Assembly (NCBI GenBank): GCA_017461665.1
Contig: JAFTXI010000030.1
Location: forward strand, 142,781-206,780
From: Bacteroidales bacterium
Lineage (GTDB): Bacteria; Bacteroidota; Bacteroidia; Bacteroidales; F082
DNA length: 64,000 bases
Direction: 5' to 3'
The position numbers and the translations under genes were made by a program. Under the pieces are notes generated by a model. It was not told the origin of the DNA. It was given only the letters and a program-made list of their open reading frames with translations, and made no database searches. Below, in pieces: positions 7,818 to 16,947 of the stretch. The stretch's first letter is position 1. The number at the start of each line of letters is the position of its first letter.

Positions 7818-10239
7818 CTCCCATCACCAATCTTAACTCGAAATAGGAAAACTCTTCTCCCAAGACATCGCGAGCGGATGTGGTTGAAGTGTCGCCGGTC
7901 TCTTCGTAGTATTCTTTTATGATTTCGATGTGTTCCTTGCTGACAAAATCTTCAATATCATAAAAACCATTCTTGACGATCTCGCCAACATGTGTCTCTA
8001 TAGTACTCTTTGCTAAACCTCGTTCTTTAGCAATCTCTTCTATGCTATAGTCTTCATCTAAAAGTTCTAAAGTATGCAACACGCTGCGAGAGAGATTCAT
8101 CTCCTTCAAAGATTCTTCGTCGTCGAACTCCTTCTGACTGAAGCCCTGCGACTCCAACACCATGTTAATAATCTCGGCACCGAAACTCTTGATACGAGTA
8201 GCACCGAGTTTGGAAATATCTTTCAGCTCTTTTATCGTGACAGGCTTCTTCTCCGCAATAGATGTCAACACGTTGTTTGGCAAGATGCGATATTCTTCCA
8301 CTTCCATCTCGAAAGCTTTTTCTTCACGCCACTTCTTCAACTTGTCTAACAGAGGTTTATCTTTCTTATCAACCGTCTTTGTTCTCAACTTGACAGATTT
8401 AAGATTCTCCGACTCAACAGTCTTCTTGTTCTTCATCTCAAGATATTTCTCTGTGTCGAAGCCGTTTTTCGTCAGGTTGAGACAAGCCGTCTTTACGTAA
8501 AGTATTTCTTTTATCAAATCTAAAACAGCCTTGACAGAAGTGTTGACGGCTTTGTTATCAGTCTCGTTGATATTCTCGCTTATAGTCTCCAAGTCGTTGA
8601 GTTTATCAAAGAAATATACTGAAGCCTTTTTAATTCTTTCTTGAAGATAGTTAATGTCGGCATTGGTTTTATTTACGAAGATGGAGTCAATCTGTCGTGC
8701 GAATTTTAGCTCAACATCTATTATCTCTTCTCTGAATTTCTGTCGTCTTGTTCTAATATTTTCTACAGTCTCTTTTGTGAAGATGTTATCATTCTCTCGA
8801 GTTATTTTTGCGAGACGATTTATCTGTATCTCTAAATCCTTGAAAGAGAAAAGGTCGAGAATCATCTCATGGAAAAAGTTCCACTCTTCATCCATAAGCA
8901 TATCTTCATTAGGTTCTAAAGAAGGAATCTTCTCGACATAATTATTTATTGTGTTATCATTAAATAATACATTTCTTGAAATCTTAGTCTGAAGCACAAG
9001 ACCTTCCAAAGAAGTACAACGACTCAAAGCCACATAAACCTGACCATGAGCGAAAGCCATCTCGGCATTAAGAATGACTTTGTTGAACGTAAGTCCCTGA
9101 CTCTTATGAATAGTGATAGCCCAAGCCGTCTTCAGAGGAATTTGTGTGAAGCTACCTATTTCTTTTTCTTCAATCTCGTTAGTTTTTTCGTTGAGTGTAT
9201 ATTCAAAGTTCTGCCATTTCACCGGTATCACGTTGATTATCCCATCGTCGCATTTCACCTTGATGCCATCTTTATCATAATCTACAATCTTTCCTATCTT
9301 TCCGTTGTAATATTCTTTTGCCGACGAAGGATCGTTTTTCACAAACATAACTTGCGCCCCTACTTTTAATTCGAGAGTCTCTTTCGTAGGATAAGCGTTC
9401 TGTGGAAATGTCCCTTCAATCTTAGCTTCGAAGGTAAGAATCTTCGATTCTATATCATTCAGTCTCTTCTCGTTTATCTCATCAGTCTGGTTGTTATGTG
9501 TCGTCAATGTGATATAACCTTCGTCCTCATCGGGATTGAAGTTGGGAATATATCTTGAGTTAAGCAGATCTAAGTTTTTGTTATCTAATCTGTTGTTTCT
9601 AACCTGATTTAGTAACTCAATGAAAGTGTTGTCATTTTGACGATAAATGTGTTCTAACTCCACGCAGATGTAGGGATTCTTCTGAAGCACGTGACTGTCG
9701 AAGAAGAACACCGACTTATAGAAAGGTTGCAGCAGTTCCCATTCGTTAGGGCGCGCCACCGGAGCAAGTTGCTGTATGTCGCCTATCATGAGGAGTTGCA
9801 CTCCGCCGAAGACCTTGTCGCTGCGGCGTACCTTTCTGAGGACGCTATCGACGGCGTCTAAGAGGTCGGCACGCACCATACTTATCTCATCGATGACGAG
9901 GAGGTCTAAGCTACGTATTATCTTTAGTTTCGTTTTGTTGATTTTCTGAGCGTTCAAACCTGTTGTCGGTAACGACCTTCCTACAGTAGCAGTGCCAGGC
10001 ACTATAGGTCCGAAGGGAAGCTGGAAGAATGAATGAATAGTGACGCCGCCAGCATTGATAGCAGCGACACCCGTAGGCGCCACGATGACCATCCTCTTGT
10101 ATGTGTTGAGCGCCAAGTTCCGGAGGAAGGTGGTCTTACCCGTACCAGCCTTACCTGTGAGGAAGATGTGGACATCGGTGTTCTGGACGAACCTGCTCAC
10201 CATCTCAAGTTTTTCGTTTTTAAATTCTTTTGGTTTCAT
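7801..10239 (-). CDS. Pif1/RecD-type superfamily 1 DNA helicase with HRDC and C-terminal HTH domains
   Basis: The N-terminal half is a Pif1-like helicase: Walker A GKAGTGKTT (about residues 29-37), motif VAPTGVAAINAGG, Walker B LLVIDEIS (about 113-120), and motif VI region TIHKSQGLTFNKVILN with YVALSRCTSLEGL. After a coiled linker there is an HRDC-like module (LPNNVLTSIAEKKPVTIKEL) and an HTH_40-like module (YSIEEIAKERGLAKSTIETH) as found at the ends of RecQ-type helicases. It probably unwinds DNA in repair or at G-rich structures. The start at 10239 (MKPKEFKNEK) is preferred over 10272, which only adds MIIKTILNQNI. The C-terminal IHNA comes from a repeat unit. Confidence 0.87.
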   Translation of the reverse strand: MKPKEFKNEKLEMVSRFVQNTDVHIFLTGKAGTGKTTFLRNLALNTYKRMVIVAPTGVAAINAGGVTIHSFFQLPFGPIVPGTATVGRSLPTTGLNAQKINKTKLKIIRSLDLLVIDEISMVRADLLDAVDSVLRKVRRSDKVFGGVQLLMIGDIQQLAPVARPNEWELLQPFYKSVFFFDSHVLQKNPYICVELEHIYRQNDNTFIELLNQVRNNRLDNKNLDLLNSRYIPNFNPDEDEGYITLTTHNNQTDEINEKRLNDIESKILTFEAKIEGTFPQNAYPTKETLELKVGAQVMFVKNDPSSAKEYYNGKIGKIVDYDKDGIKVKCDDGIINVIPVKWQNFEYTLNEKTNEIEEKEIGSFTQIPLKTAWAITIHKSQGLTFNKVILNAEMAFAHGQVYVALSRCTSLEGLVLQTKISRNVLFNDNTINNYVEKIPSLEPNEDMLMDEEWNFFHEMILDLFSFKDLEIQINRLAKITRENDNIFTKETVENIRTRRQKFREEIIDVELKFARQIDSIFVNKTNADINYLQERIKKASVYFFDKLNDLETISENINETDNKAVNTSVKAVLDLIKEILYVKTACLNLTKNGFDTEKYLEMKNKKTVESENLKSVKLRTKTVDKKDKPLLDKLKKWREEKAFEMEVEEYRILPNNVLTSIAEKKPVTIKELKDISKLGATRIKSFGAEIINMVLESQGFSQKEFDDEESLKEMNLSRSVLHTLELLDEDYSIEEIAKERGLAKSTIETHVGEIVKNGFYDIEDFVSKEHIEIIKEYYEETGDTSTTSARDVLGEEFSYFELRLVMGAIHNA

Positions 10240-10271
10240 GATATTTTGGTTTAATATAGTCTTAATAATCA

Positions 10272-10293
10272 CTATGAATTATGCATTATGAAC
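10272..10293. repeat. TATGAATTATGCATTATGAA repeat at the 3' end of the kinase gene
   Basis: The repeat spans the stop codon of the sensor kinase, which ends AVHNA-stop. The adjacent helicase gene ends AIHNA-stop from the same type of unit. Confidence 0.6.
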
Positions 10294-11817
10294 TGCCTTC
10301 TTAAGTGTTATTCTAAACGTCGTTCCTTGTCCAACGACAGATGATTTCACGAAGATTTTTCCCTTATGATAATCTTCGATGATACGTCGGGCGAGCGACA
10401 GACCGAGACCCCAGCCTCTCTTCTTGCTTGTATATCCAGGCTTGAAGATTTCTTTATAAGCCGATCGTTGCATACCTTTTCCGGTGTCGCTGACATCAAT
10501 ATAGACGTTCTCGGCGTCTTCTGTCATCTCTATGGTGAGGTCGCCGTGATCTTCCATCGCGTCTAAGGCGTTCTTGGTGAGATTCTCTAAGACCCAGCTG
10601 AACAAGGCGGCGTCTAAAGGTATGATAATCTCTCTGTTAGGAATCTGTATGTCGAAATTGAATTTGTTGTTCGAGAAACGTCGTTTGAGGTAGTACATGG
10701 TGTCGTTGACGGCTGCCACCACGTCGTGAGCCTCTAAAGTTGGAATGGAACCTATCTTGGAGAAACGCTCGGTGATGGTCTTCATCCTGTCAATGTCTTT
10801 CTCCATCTCCGTCGTCCCGATGAAAGGTGTGTCTTGAAGTTTAAGGAGTTCTATCCATCCCATGAGTGAGGTGAGTGGCGTCCCAATCTGGTGAGCTGTC
10901 TCTTTCGCCATGCCTGCCCACACCTGGTTCTGTTCGGAGCGACGTGCGTAGCTGAACAAGAGATAAGCCACGATGATGAAGAAGGTGAAGACGAAAATCT
11001 GCACTATAGGGAAGTAGCTGACAATGCGTAGGAGGTCGGAGCTGCGGTAATAGATGTAAGCCTTCTCGCCATCTAAGTAATTAACTTCTATGGGCATGTT
11101 TTCCGAACTCATTATTTCTAACTGTCTGTTTACATAATCGCTGTTGTTCATCATGGCAGCGTCAAGGTTACCGTAGCTGAGAATCTCTTTCTGCGACTGG
11201 TCGAGGATGATGACAGGCACGCCTGCTGCGTTGTCAGCGACGTCGTTGATGAAGAAGTTGAACATGTCGTCTAAGACGTTACGGAGTTCGGTGTAGATGA
11301 GCGACTCGTTATAATATAGGAATGACTCTTTTCCGTAGATGTCTATCTTTATTGGAGGATAGATGTTAAAATCTTCTTGCATCTCGTCGTCGAAGAAACG
11401 CTTACCTTGATGTTTCTTGGGGAGGTTGATGGAGAGCGTGATGTTGTTGTTGCTGTCGGTGATGATGACAGGGATGCTGATGTTGCTTTGTATGATGTCT
11501 AAATAGACGCTGGTGTTCTCGTTTGACGAGGCTGCGAGGAAACGACGATATGCCATTGCGAGAAGCTCGACTCTCTTGTTCTCTTGGGCGCTTACCTCGT
11601 TGAAGAACAACTCGGTATAATTCATCAGCTCGGCATGGTTCTGAACAGCTTCAGCCCACATAGTCATCTGACGCTGTTCCTGCTGCCCGAAACGCTTCAC
11701 CAAATTATTTGTATAATACATCGAGAGACAGACAATCACCACGGCAATGATGGAAAGAGCAATTTTCCATCTCTTCTTCCTTACATATAAGTCAATGCTG
11801 ATTTTATTTCCTAACAT
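10279..11817 (-). CDS. Membrane sensor histidine kinase
   Basis: Two membrane segments (about residues 18-35 and 268-291) frame a ~230-residue periplasmic sensor region. The cytoplasmic part has a HisKA H-box (AKETAHQIGTPLTSLMGW, H309 phosphorylated) and a HATPase domain with N box NLTKNALDAM, G1 box DTGKGM and G2 box GWGLGLSLARRIIEDY. It lacks a PAS or receiver domain, and no response regulator is adjacent, so the partner must be elsewhere. A TAAGTTTG element at 11839-11846 on this strand supports the ATG at 11817. The signal it senses cannot be read from sequence. Confidence 0.9.
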   Translation of the reverse strand: MLGNKISIDLYVRKKRWKIALSIIAVVIVCLSMYYTNNLVKRFGQQEQRQMTMWAEAVQNHAELMNYTELFFNEVSAQENKRVELLAMAYRRFLAASSNENTSVYLDIIQSNISIPVIITDSNNNITLSINLPKKHQGKRFFDDEMQEDFNIYPPIKIDIYGKESFLYYNESLIYTELRNVLDDMFNFFINDVADNAAGVPVIILDQSQKEILSYGNLDAAMMNNSDYVNRQLEIMSSENMPIEVNYLDGEKAYIYYRSSDLLRIVSYFPIVQIFVFTFFIIVAYLLFSYARRSEQNQVWAGMAKETAHQIGTPLTSLMGWIELLKLQDTPFIGTTEMEKDIDRMKTITERFSKIGSIPTLEAHDVVAAVNDTMYYLKRRFSNNKFNFDIQIPNREIIIPLDAALFSWVLENLTKNALDAMEDHGDLTIEMTEDAENVYIDVSDTGKGMQRSAYKEIFKPGYTSKKRGWGLGLSLARRIIEDYHKGKIFVKSSVVGQGTTFRITLKKAVHNA

Positions 11818-11838
11818 AAAACTTTAATTTCCTTTTTG

Positions 11839-11846
11839 CAAACTTA
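11839..11846 (-). promoter_or_regulatory. -7 element for the sensor kinase
   Basis: The minus strand reads TAAGTTTG, a TAnnTTTG match, about 21 nt before the kinase ATG. Confidence 0.5.
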
Positions 11847-11930
11847 CGAAAAAATAATTATTTCTGTAATTTATGTATTTAAAAAAAACGTACTTTTACA
11901 AGCTAATATTGTATCATTAAAATTCAAACT

Positions 11931-14234
11931 ATGAAATACGTATTATCTTTATTTTTAAGTATTTGCATGGCAGTATCATTATATGCCAAATCGGAAGAAG
12001 TCGGTCAGAATATCGATGTCAATCATTATGAGATTCATCTCAACGAAATCAATATCGAAGAAAGAACTCTCAATGCTTCAACCACAATAACGCTGACAAG
12101 CTTAACCTCAATAGAATTTCTACAATTAGAGCTCAAATCTTTAAGCGTTACCTCCGTCACTTCCGACGATGTCTCTATAGAAGACTTCTCGCAAGAAGGC
12201 GACATCTTCACCATAAACCTTAGCTCTGCTGTAGAAGAAAATACAACATTGTCTATTACGATAAATTATGGCGGAAGCACCTTCAACGAAAACTGGGGCG
12301 GCATACACTGGAGCAACGACTACGTCTATAACCTCGGCGTCGGTTTCGACAGTCAGCCTCATAACCTTGGTAAGACATGGTTCCCTTGCGTCGATAACTT
12401 CACCGACAAGGCTTCATACGACTTATTTATCACCTATCCCGACAATATGCTCTCGTCATGCGGCGGTCTCCTCAACGCCACAACAAACAACAACGACGGA
12501 ACAAAAACCGACCATTGGGTCGTGAGTCAGGAGATTGCAACTTATCTGATGTCGTTCGCCATAGGCGACTTCATCTTGTGGGAAGATGTATATCATGGCA
12601 TGGAACGCGACATTCCTATCAACGTCTATGCTAAGTCAAATCAGATAGATAAGGTGGAGGCTACTTTCGCCAACACTAAAGCCATAGCTGCTATCTTTGA
12701 AGAGAAATTCGGACCTTATCCTCATAACAGAATCGCTTACGTCAGCACAGGCCTCGGATGTATGGAACACGTCGATAACATAGCGCTCTCGAGTTCTTTG
12801 ATAACGGGAACAACGAACCTCAACAGCGACTACTTCATCTCGCACGAGATGTCGCATTCTTGGTTCGGCAATAAAGTGACTTGCTCCACCGCCGGCGATA
12901 TGTGGCTCAACGAGGGCTTCGCTACCTTCTGTAACTATTACTATTTCACAGAGATGTATGACGAGGCTACTTACTTGGAAGCGATGGATGCCATGATTGA
13001 CGATATCGTCATGTCGTGTCATCAATCGGAAGGTTGGATACCTCTTAACAACATGCCATTGGACTTGACTTACGGAACGACGGTATATGATAAGGGCGCT
13101 ATCACAGTTCATACCATGATGAATTACTTAGGAAGAGAGACTTTCGATGAGGCGATAAGATATTACCTCAATAAGTTTGATTCCAAGTCGGCTTCGTCGG
13201 AAGATTTGAGAGATGCTATAACAGAGTGTACAGGCATCGATATGAGCGATTTCTTCGAGACATGGGTGTTCACTCCGGGAAGCCCTGCTTATAACGTTCA
13301 ATATTTCACTGTTGAACCTAATGGAGATAAGTTCGATGTTCAGATAAATATGAATCAAAAACATAGAGCCTCCGATCATATTGGCAACAGCGTCGTTTAT
13401 GAGATTTCTTTCGTCGATGAAGATTGGAATCTATATAGCGAGAAAGTCAGTTGGGATGGAGAGAGCGCTGTGGTGACAAAGACCTTAGACTTTGAACCGG
13501 TAGCGATTTTCTGCGACTACGATAATAAGTTTGCTGACGCTTCACATGAAGAGACATACGTCATAAACAGCACAGGCTCAAAAGAGTTTTCAAAAGCCAA
13601 GTTTAAAGCTATAGTCGAAGAGATAAGCGACTCCACATTGTTGCGTATCGAACATCGTTGGGTTGGACCTAAGTCGGTGGGCGAGATACCTGAGGGCTTG
13701 ACAATATCCCCCGACCGTTATTGGACAATTCATCGTTTGGACAAAGGCGAAGCGACAATAAAAGGCGAGTTCCAATATCAAGACGCTGCTAATTATGATG
13801 ATAATCTTATCGTCTCACCAAACGACTCTATAGTCTTGTTGTATCGTCCCGACGGCTCTGCAATGTGGCAGTCGTTGGATTATGTATTCCAAGGTATGAG
13901 CAATTACGGAAGAATGACAGTCGATAACATACAAAGCGGCGACTATGTCTTGGGAATGTGGGACGAAGAACACGCAGACGTCAACGAGATTAACAACAAT
14001 TCCAATATCAAGATTTATCCAAATCCTGCTGAAGGAATAATAAATATCGAGTTAGGTAAGGAGATAAAAGGAAAAATTGTCATTACTAATCAGTTGGGAC
14101 AGACCGTCAAGGAAGTAAAGATAAACGATGATAGAATGACGTTAAACATCGATGAACTCACATCAGGAATTTATTTCGTCAATGTGATGAGTAAAAAGAA
14201 TGTGATTTATAGTGAGAAGATAATTATGAATTAG
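11931..14234 (+). CDS. M1 family metallo-aminopeptidase with T9SS type A sorting domain
   Basis: The protein has a signal peptide (MKYVLSLFLSICMAVSLYAK), an M1 N-terminal saddle domain, the substrate-binding motif GCMEH (276-280, in place of GAMEN) and the zinc site HEMSH (305-309) with the third ligand E328 in WLNEGFATF. It should remove N-terminal residues from peptides. The C-terminus (IKIYPNPAEGIINIEL to SGIYFVNVMSKKN and final SEKIIMN) is a type A sorting domain, so the enzyme is exported by T9SS and released or anchored at the surface. A weak TACTTTTA element lies at 11891. Downstream follow a GAGACG stem-loop and a hairpin terminator. Confidence 0.92.
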   Translation: MKYVLSLFLSICMAVSLYAKSEEVGQNIDVNHYEIHLNEINIEERTLNASTTITLTSLTSIEFLQLELKSLSVTSVTSDDVSIEDFSQEGDIFTINLSSAVEENTTLSITINYGGSTFNENWGGIHWSNDYVYNLGVGFDSQPHNLGKTWFPCVDNFTDKASYDLFITYPDNMLSSCGGLLNATTNNNDGTKTDHWVVSQEIATYLMSFAIGDFILWEDVYHGMERDIPINVYAKSNQIDKVEATFANTKAIAAIFEEKFGPYPHNRIAYVSTGLGCMEHVDNIALSSSLITGTTNLNSDYFISHEMSHSWFGNKVTCSTAGDMWLNEGFATFCNYYYFTEMYDEATYLEAMDAMIDDIVMSCHQSEGWIPLNNMPLDLTYGTTVYDKGAITVHTMMNYLGRETFDEAIRYYLNKFDSKSASSEDLRDAITECTGIDMSDFFETWVFTPGSPAYNVQYFTVEPNGDKFDVQINMNQKHRASDHIGNSVVYEISFVDEDWNLYSEKVSWDGESAVVTKTLDFEPVAIFCDYDNKFADASHEETYVINSTGSKEFSKAKFKAIVEEISDSTLLRIEHRWVGPKSVGEIPEGLTISPDRYWTIHRLDKGEATIKGEFQYQDAANYDDNLIVSPNDSIVLLYRPDGSAMWQSLDYVFQGMSNYGRMTVDNIQSGDYVLGMWDEEHADVNEINNNSNIKIYPNPAEGIINIELGKEIKGKIVITNQLGQTVKEVKINDDRMTLNIDELTSGIYFVNVMSKKNVIYSEKIIMN

Positions 14235-14280
14235 TAATGAATGTGAGTTTTATAGCCTCCGCCCGGTCTCAGAATAACAA

Positions 14281-14320
14281 TAGAGACGTATCAAAATTCG
14301 ATAGAATTTTGCTGCGTCTC
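14281..14320 (+). repeat. GAGACG stem-loop element, minimal-loop variant
   Basis: TAGAGACGTATCAAAATTC and GAATTTTGCTGCGTCTC pair with only GATA as loop. The inner arm CAAAATTC differs from every other copy but is perfectly matched by GAATTTTG. Confidence 0.75.
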
Positions 14321-14346
14321 ACGTATTCGATTTATTTGATTTATTT

Positions 14347-14372
14347 CCGTCGGGCATTTAAGAGCCCGACGG
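14347..14372 (+). terminator. GC-rich hairpin downstream of the M1 peptidase
   Basis: CCGTCGGGC and GCCCGACGG form a perfect 9-bp stem around an 8-nt loop in an otherwise AT-rich gap. There is no clean U-tract directly after it, so termination is probable but unproven. It could also belong to a repeat family. Confidence 0.45.
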
Positions 14373-14652
14373 TCGGATAGAAAAAAATAAATCTGGCTAA
14401 GCTGGTCGAAATTTTTTGGAATTAACATAGATAAAACAAAAAATACAACATCATAAGTATTTATAATTAATATAATTTAAATTGAGTAATGGAAGATTCG
14501 TTTAATTTTGTTTCAAATGTTCTAGAAGTTGGAGTAGATGGTTTTTATGATACGTCAATAACAATATTTGAGAATATTCAAAAATCTTCTTCTGGACTTC
14601 AGGGTTTCAAAACATCCCAGAAATCCAGAGATCCAGAAGTCCAGAGATCCAT
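14373..14652. other. Intergenic stretch with a period-8 array; no convincing gene
   Basis: The stretch between the M1 peptidase and the convergent subtilase is AT-rich. It contains a period-8 array at about 14591-14650 with units CCAGAAAT, CCAGAGAT, CCAGAAGT, CCAGAGAT. A 74-codon frame at 14489-14713 starts MEDSFNFVSNVLEVG but runs through the array and into the subtilase gene on the other strand; it may be a relic. Confidence 0.5.
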
Positions 14653-16905
14653 TTATGATTTAACGATTCTTTTAACAATCGTTCCTTTATCCGTTTTAAT
14701 CTTAATGAAATAGATTCCGTTGTTGAGATCGCTTAAATCAATCTTGTTAGAAGTAGAGTCTTTTTCGAGAATCATCACTCCCATGATGTTGTAAATCTCA
14801 ATCTTATTGATGTTTTCTTCTGTCGTTATGTAAAGATAATCGTCAATAGGATTAGGATATAATTCAAATCTATCTTTGTATTCTTTTATGTCTTGATATT
14901 TAATCTCCACGCTTATTTCTTCAGAAAGCTCCGACTCGTTGTTCTCGCAGTTTGTCATGACAGCGAATGTCACAGTCTCTTCAACGTCGGTTCTATAAAT
15001 AAATGAAGGAGCAGTTGTCTCCTCGACAAACTCATTATTGATAAATACAGAATACGACTTAGCATTATCGACAGCGTCCCATGTGAAAGTGACTTTAAAC
15101 TTGAAGTCGAAGTCGGCGAGGTCTTCTTCCACGACGGCATTAATATTAATAGGAGCATCGCAAGGAATTATCAACTCGTTTGTTGTGGCGCAACTTTTTT
15201 CCGAATGGTCCGACTCTCCGTCTTCGCAGACGCTTGTCACTGTGTAACAATATTCCGTGTCTGGGTTTAGGTCAGTGTCAACGAAAGATGTCGATGTTGT
15301 ATTATTGAGCAGCGTCTCGTTTCTATAGATGTTGAAACTTGTTGCGTTATCGACATTGTTCCAAGAGATGCTGATGGAATATTCGTCTATCGTTGAGGCT
15401 GTTACCGAGGTGGGAGGGTTGCAAGGTGTCACTTCTTCGCCATCAATATTTTCTATTGCTGCGATAGCGTCAACGCAACCAGAACCGGTGTAGTTGTCTT
15501 TGTTCTCAGTGAGTTTCACTGCTGTGTTTTCCAAGATGTAACATATCTCTTCCGGAGTAAGTTCTGGATTTTTTTCTAACATAAGACAAATCACACCTGC
15601 CACACAAGGCGCTGCCTGTGATGTTCCATCCATTGTCGTATGACCGTTATTGCTATAAGGGTCGGCAGATACGATGCCAACACCTGGAGCCACTATGTCA
15701 GGACGTATTAGACCTATCTCAGGATCGTAAGGATAATCGTTGTATGTGGTGTTTTCCCATGTATAAGGTCCCACTGACGAGAAAGCTGCTTTTTGATTCT
15801 GAAAATCTACTGCGCCTACAGTGATGCTGCACGATGTTCCTCCTATGTTTATCTCTTGGTCGGGATGAATCCATGGTGGAGGACATCCGCCTGGTACTCT
15901 GAGATTGTTAGGCACGGGGAAAGAGATGTTAAGCGTGCCTTCGTTGCCTGCTGCCACAGCCGCTGCTATTCCAATCTGCAAAGTGTTCTCGCAGGCTAAG
16001 CGAAGCATCTCTTTCACAGAAGCCGAGGCATTAGGTATTCCCAACGACATGCTCAGTACGTCGGCTCCGTGTTCAATGGCGAACTCCATACCGGCGCTGA
16101 TGCTGTTCGCACTTCCATAACCGGCGTTGTCCATCACCTTGACGCATATTATCTTTGCATTAGGAGCTATACCCGTCTGCGTTCCAGAGGAACCGTCGCC
16201 ACAGATGGTGCCGGCACAGTGTGTGCCATGACCGAATCCGTCTTCAACGTTGTGGTTGTTCTCGTAAGTGTTATAACCATGATTTGGATATTCCTCGCCA
16301 CCGTCCCAAAGATTGTTAACCAGGTCAACGTGATTGATGTTGACTCCTGTATCGATGAGACCGACAAGAATGCCTTCTCCTGTGAATCCTAAATCCCAGA
16401 CGTCGTCGGCATTGACATGAGTGATGTTCTGTGTCAATCCTCTATAAGATTCTACTTTCTCCATTTTCTCGTCCCATAAAAGAAACTCATCTTTGTTATA
16501 TGCGATAGCAGCAACGTCCGGATGCGATGAGAGTTTGTATATCACATCGCGACTTGCCTCACAGTTGATGGCGTTGACCAACCAGTGTGTTCTGATATTC
16601 TCAACGCTGCCACTCTTCGTCGCTGCTTGAAGAACATTCATCACATCTTTTTGATTAGACTTTGAGAAACGCTTCAACTCATTGACGACAGCTTCTCTTC
16701 TCGAGTCCTTGTCTTTTGCACTGATAGCAATATTCCTCAAAACATCACAATCAACCTGCGATTTGAAAATGACATTGACACTAATTTTCTCATCGTCTTT
16801 CTTATTCATCACTTCAAGCAACCCCAGCTCTATCACGAAACTATTTTGTGCAAATCCTAAGGTCGCAATAATCAATAATGTAAGTAGTAATAAGTTTTTT
16901 TTCAT
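14653..16905 (-). CDS. S8 subtilisin-like serine protease with Fn3 domains and T9SS sorting domain
   Basis: The protein has a signal peptide (MKKNLLLLTLLIIATLGFAQ), a ~145-residue prodomain and a subtilase domain with the triad D185 (GLIDTGVNINHVDL), H226 (GHGTHCAGTICGDG) and S429 (DGTSQAAPCVAGVICL); the oxyanion Asn is N321 (AAGNEG). Two Fn3-like modules follow (SVTASTIDEYSISISW and a second starting NINAVVEEDL), then a type A sorting domain (FELYPNPIDDYLYITT to GTIVKRIVKS). It should be an extracellular endopeptidase. It is the downstream paralogue of the next gene, 42 bp away with a GGACGTAT palindrome between them. Confidence 0.93.
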   Translation of the reverse strand: MKKNLLLLTLLIIATLGFAQNSFVIELGLLEVMNKKDDEKISVNVIFKSQVDCDVLRNIAISAKDKDSRREAVVNELKRFSKSNQKDVMNVLQAATKSGSVENIRTHWLVNAINCEASRDVIYKLSSHPDVAAIAYNKDEFLLWDEKMEKVESYRGLTQNITHVNADDVWDLGFTGEGILVGLIDTGVNINHVDLVNNLWDGGEEYPNHGYNTYENNHNVEDGFGHGTHCAGTICGDGSSGTQTGIAPNAKIICVKVMDNAGYGSANSISAGMEFAIEHGADVLSMSLGIPNASASVKEMLRLACENTLQIGIAAAVAAGNEGTLNISFPVPNNLRVPGGCPPPWIHPDQEINIGGTSCSITVGAVDFQNQKAAFSSVGPYTWENTTYNDYPYDPEIGLIRPDIVAPGVGIVSADPYSNNGHTTMDGTSQAAPCVAGVICLMLEKNPELTPEEICYILENTAVKLTENKDNYTGSGCVDAIAAIENIDGEEVTPCNPPTSVTASTIDEYSISISWNNVDNATSFNIYRNETLLNNTTSTSFVDTDLNPDTEYCYTVTSVCEDGESDHSEKSCATTNELIIPCDAPININAVVEEDLADFDFKFKVTFTWDAVDNAKSYSVFINNEFVEETTAPSFIYRTDVEETVTFAVMTNCENNESELSEEISVEIKYQDIKEYKDRFELYPNPIDDYLYITTEENINKIEIYNIMGVMILEKDSTSNKIDLSDLNNGIYFIKIKTDKGTIVKRIVKS

Positions 16906-16925
16906 TCTTTTTTTTATTTGAGTAA

Positions 16926-16944
16926 GGACGTATGCGATACGTCC
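16926..16944 (-). repeat. Short GGACGTAT palindrome between the two subtilase genes
   Basis: GGACGTAT-CGC-ATACGTCC on the minus strand is a perfect 8-bp hairpin preceded by GTAG-type sequence, matching the copy at 54618-54636. It is sense to the minus-strand genes. Confidence 0.65.
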
Positions 16945-16947
16945 CTA

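Noticed and set aside
12636-13112. 158-codon minus-strand frame opposite the M1 peptidase
   Set aside because: It covers the zinc-binding region of the M1 gene in antisense; no independent support.
14489-14713. 74-codon plus-strand frame MEDSFNFVSNVLEVG...
   Set aside because: It runs through a period-8 array and overlaps the 3' end of the subtilase gene on the other strand. The first 30 codons might be a gene relic, but there is no support for a functional product.
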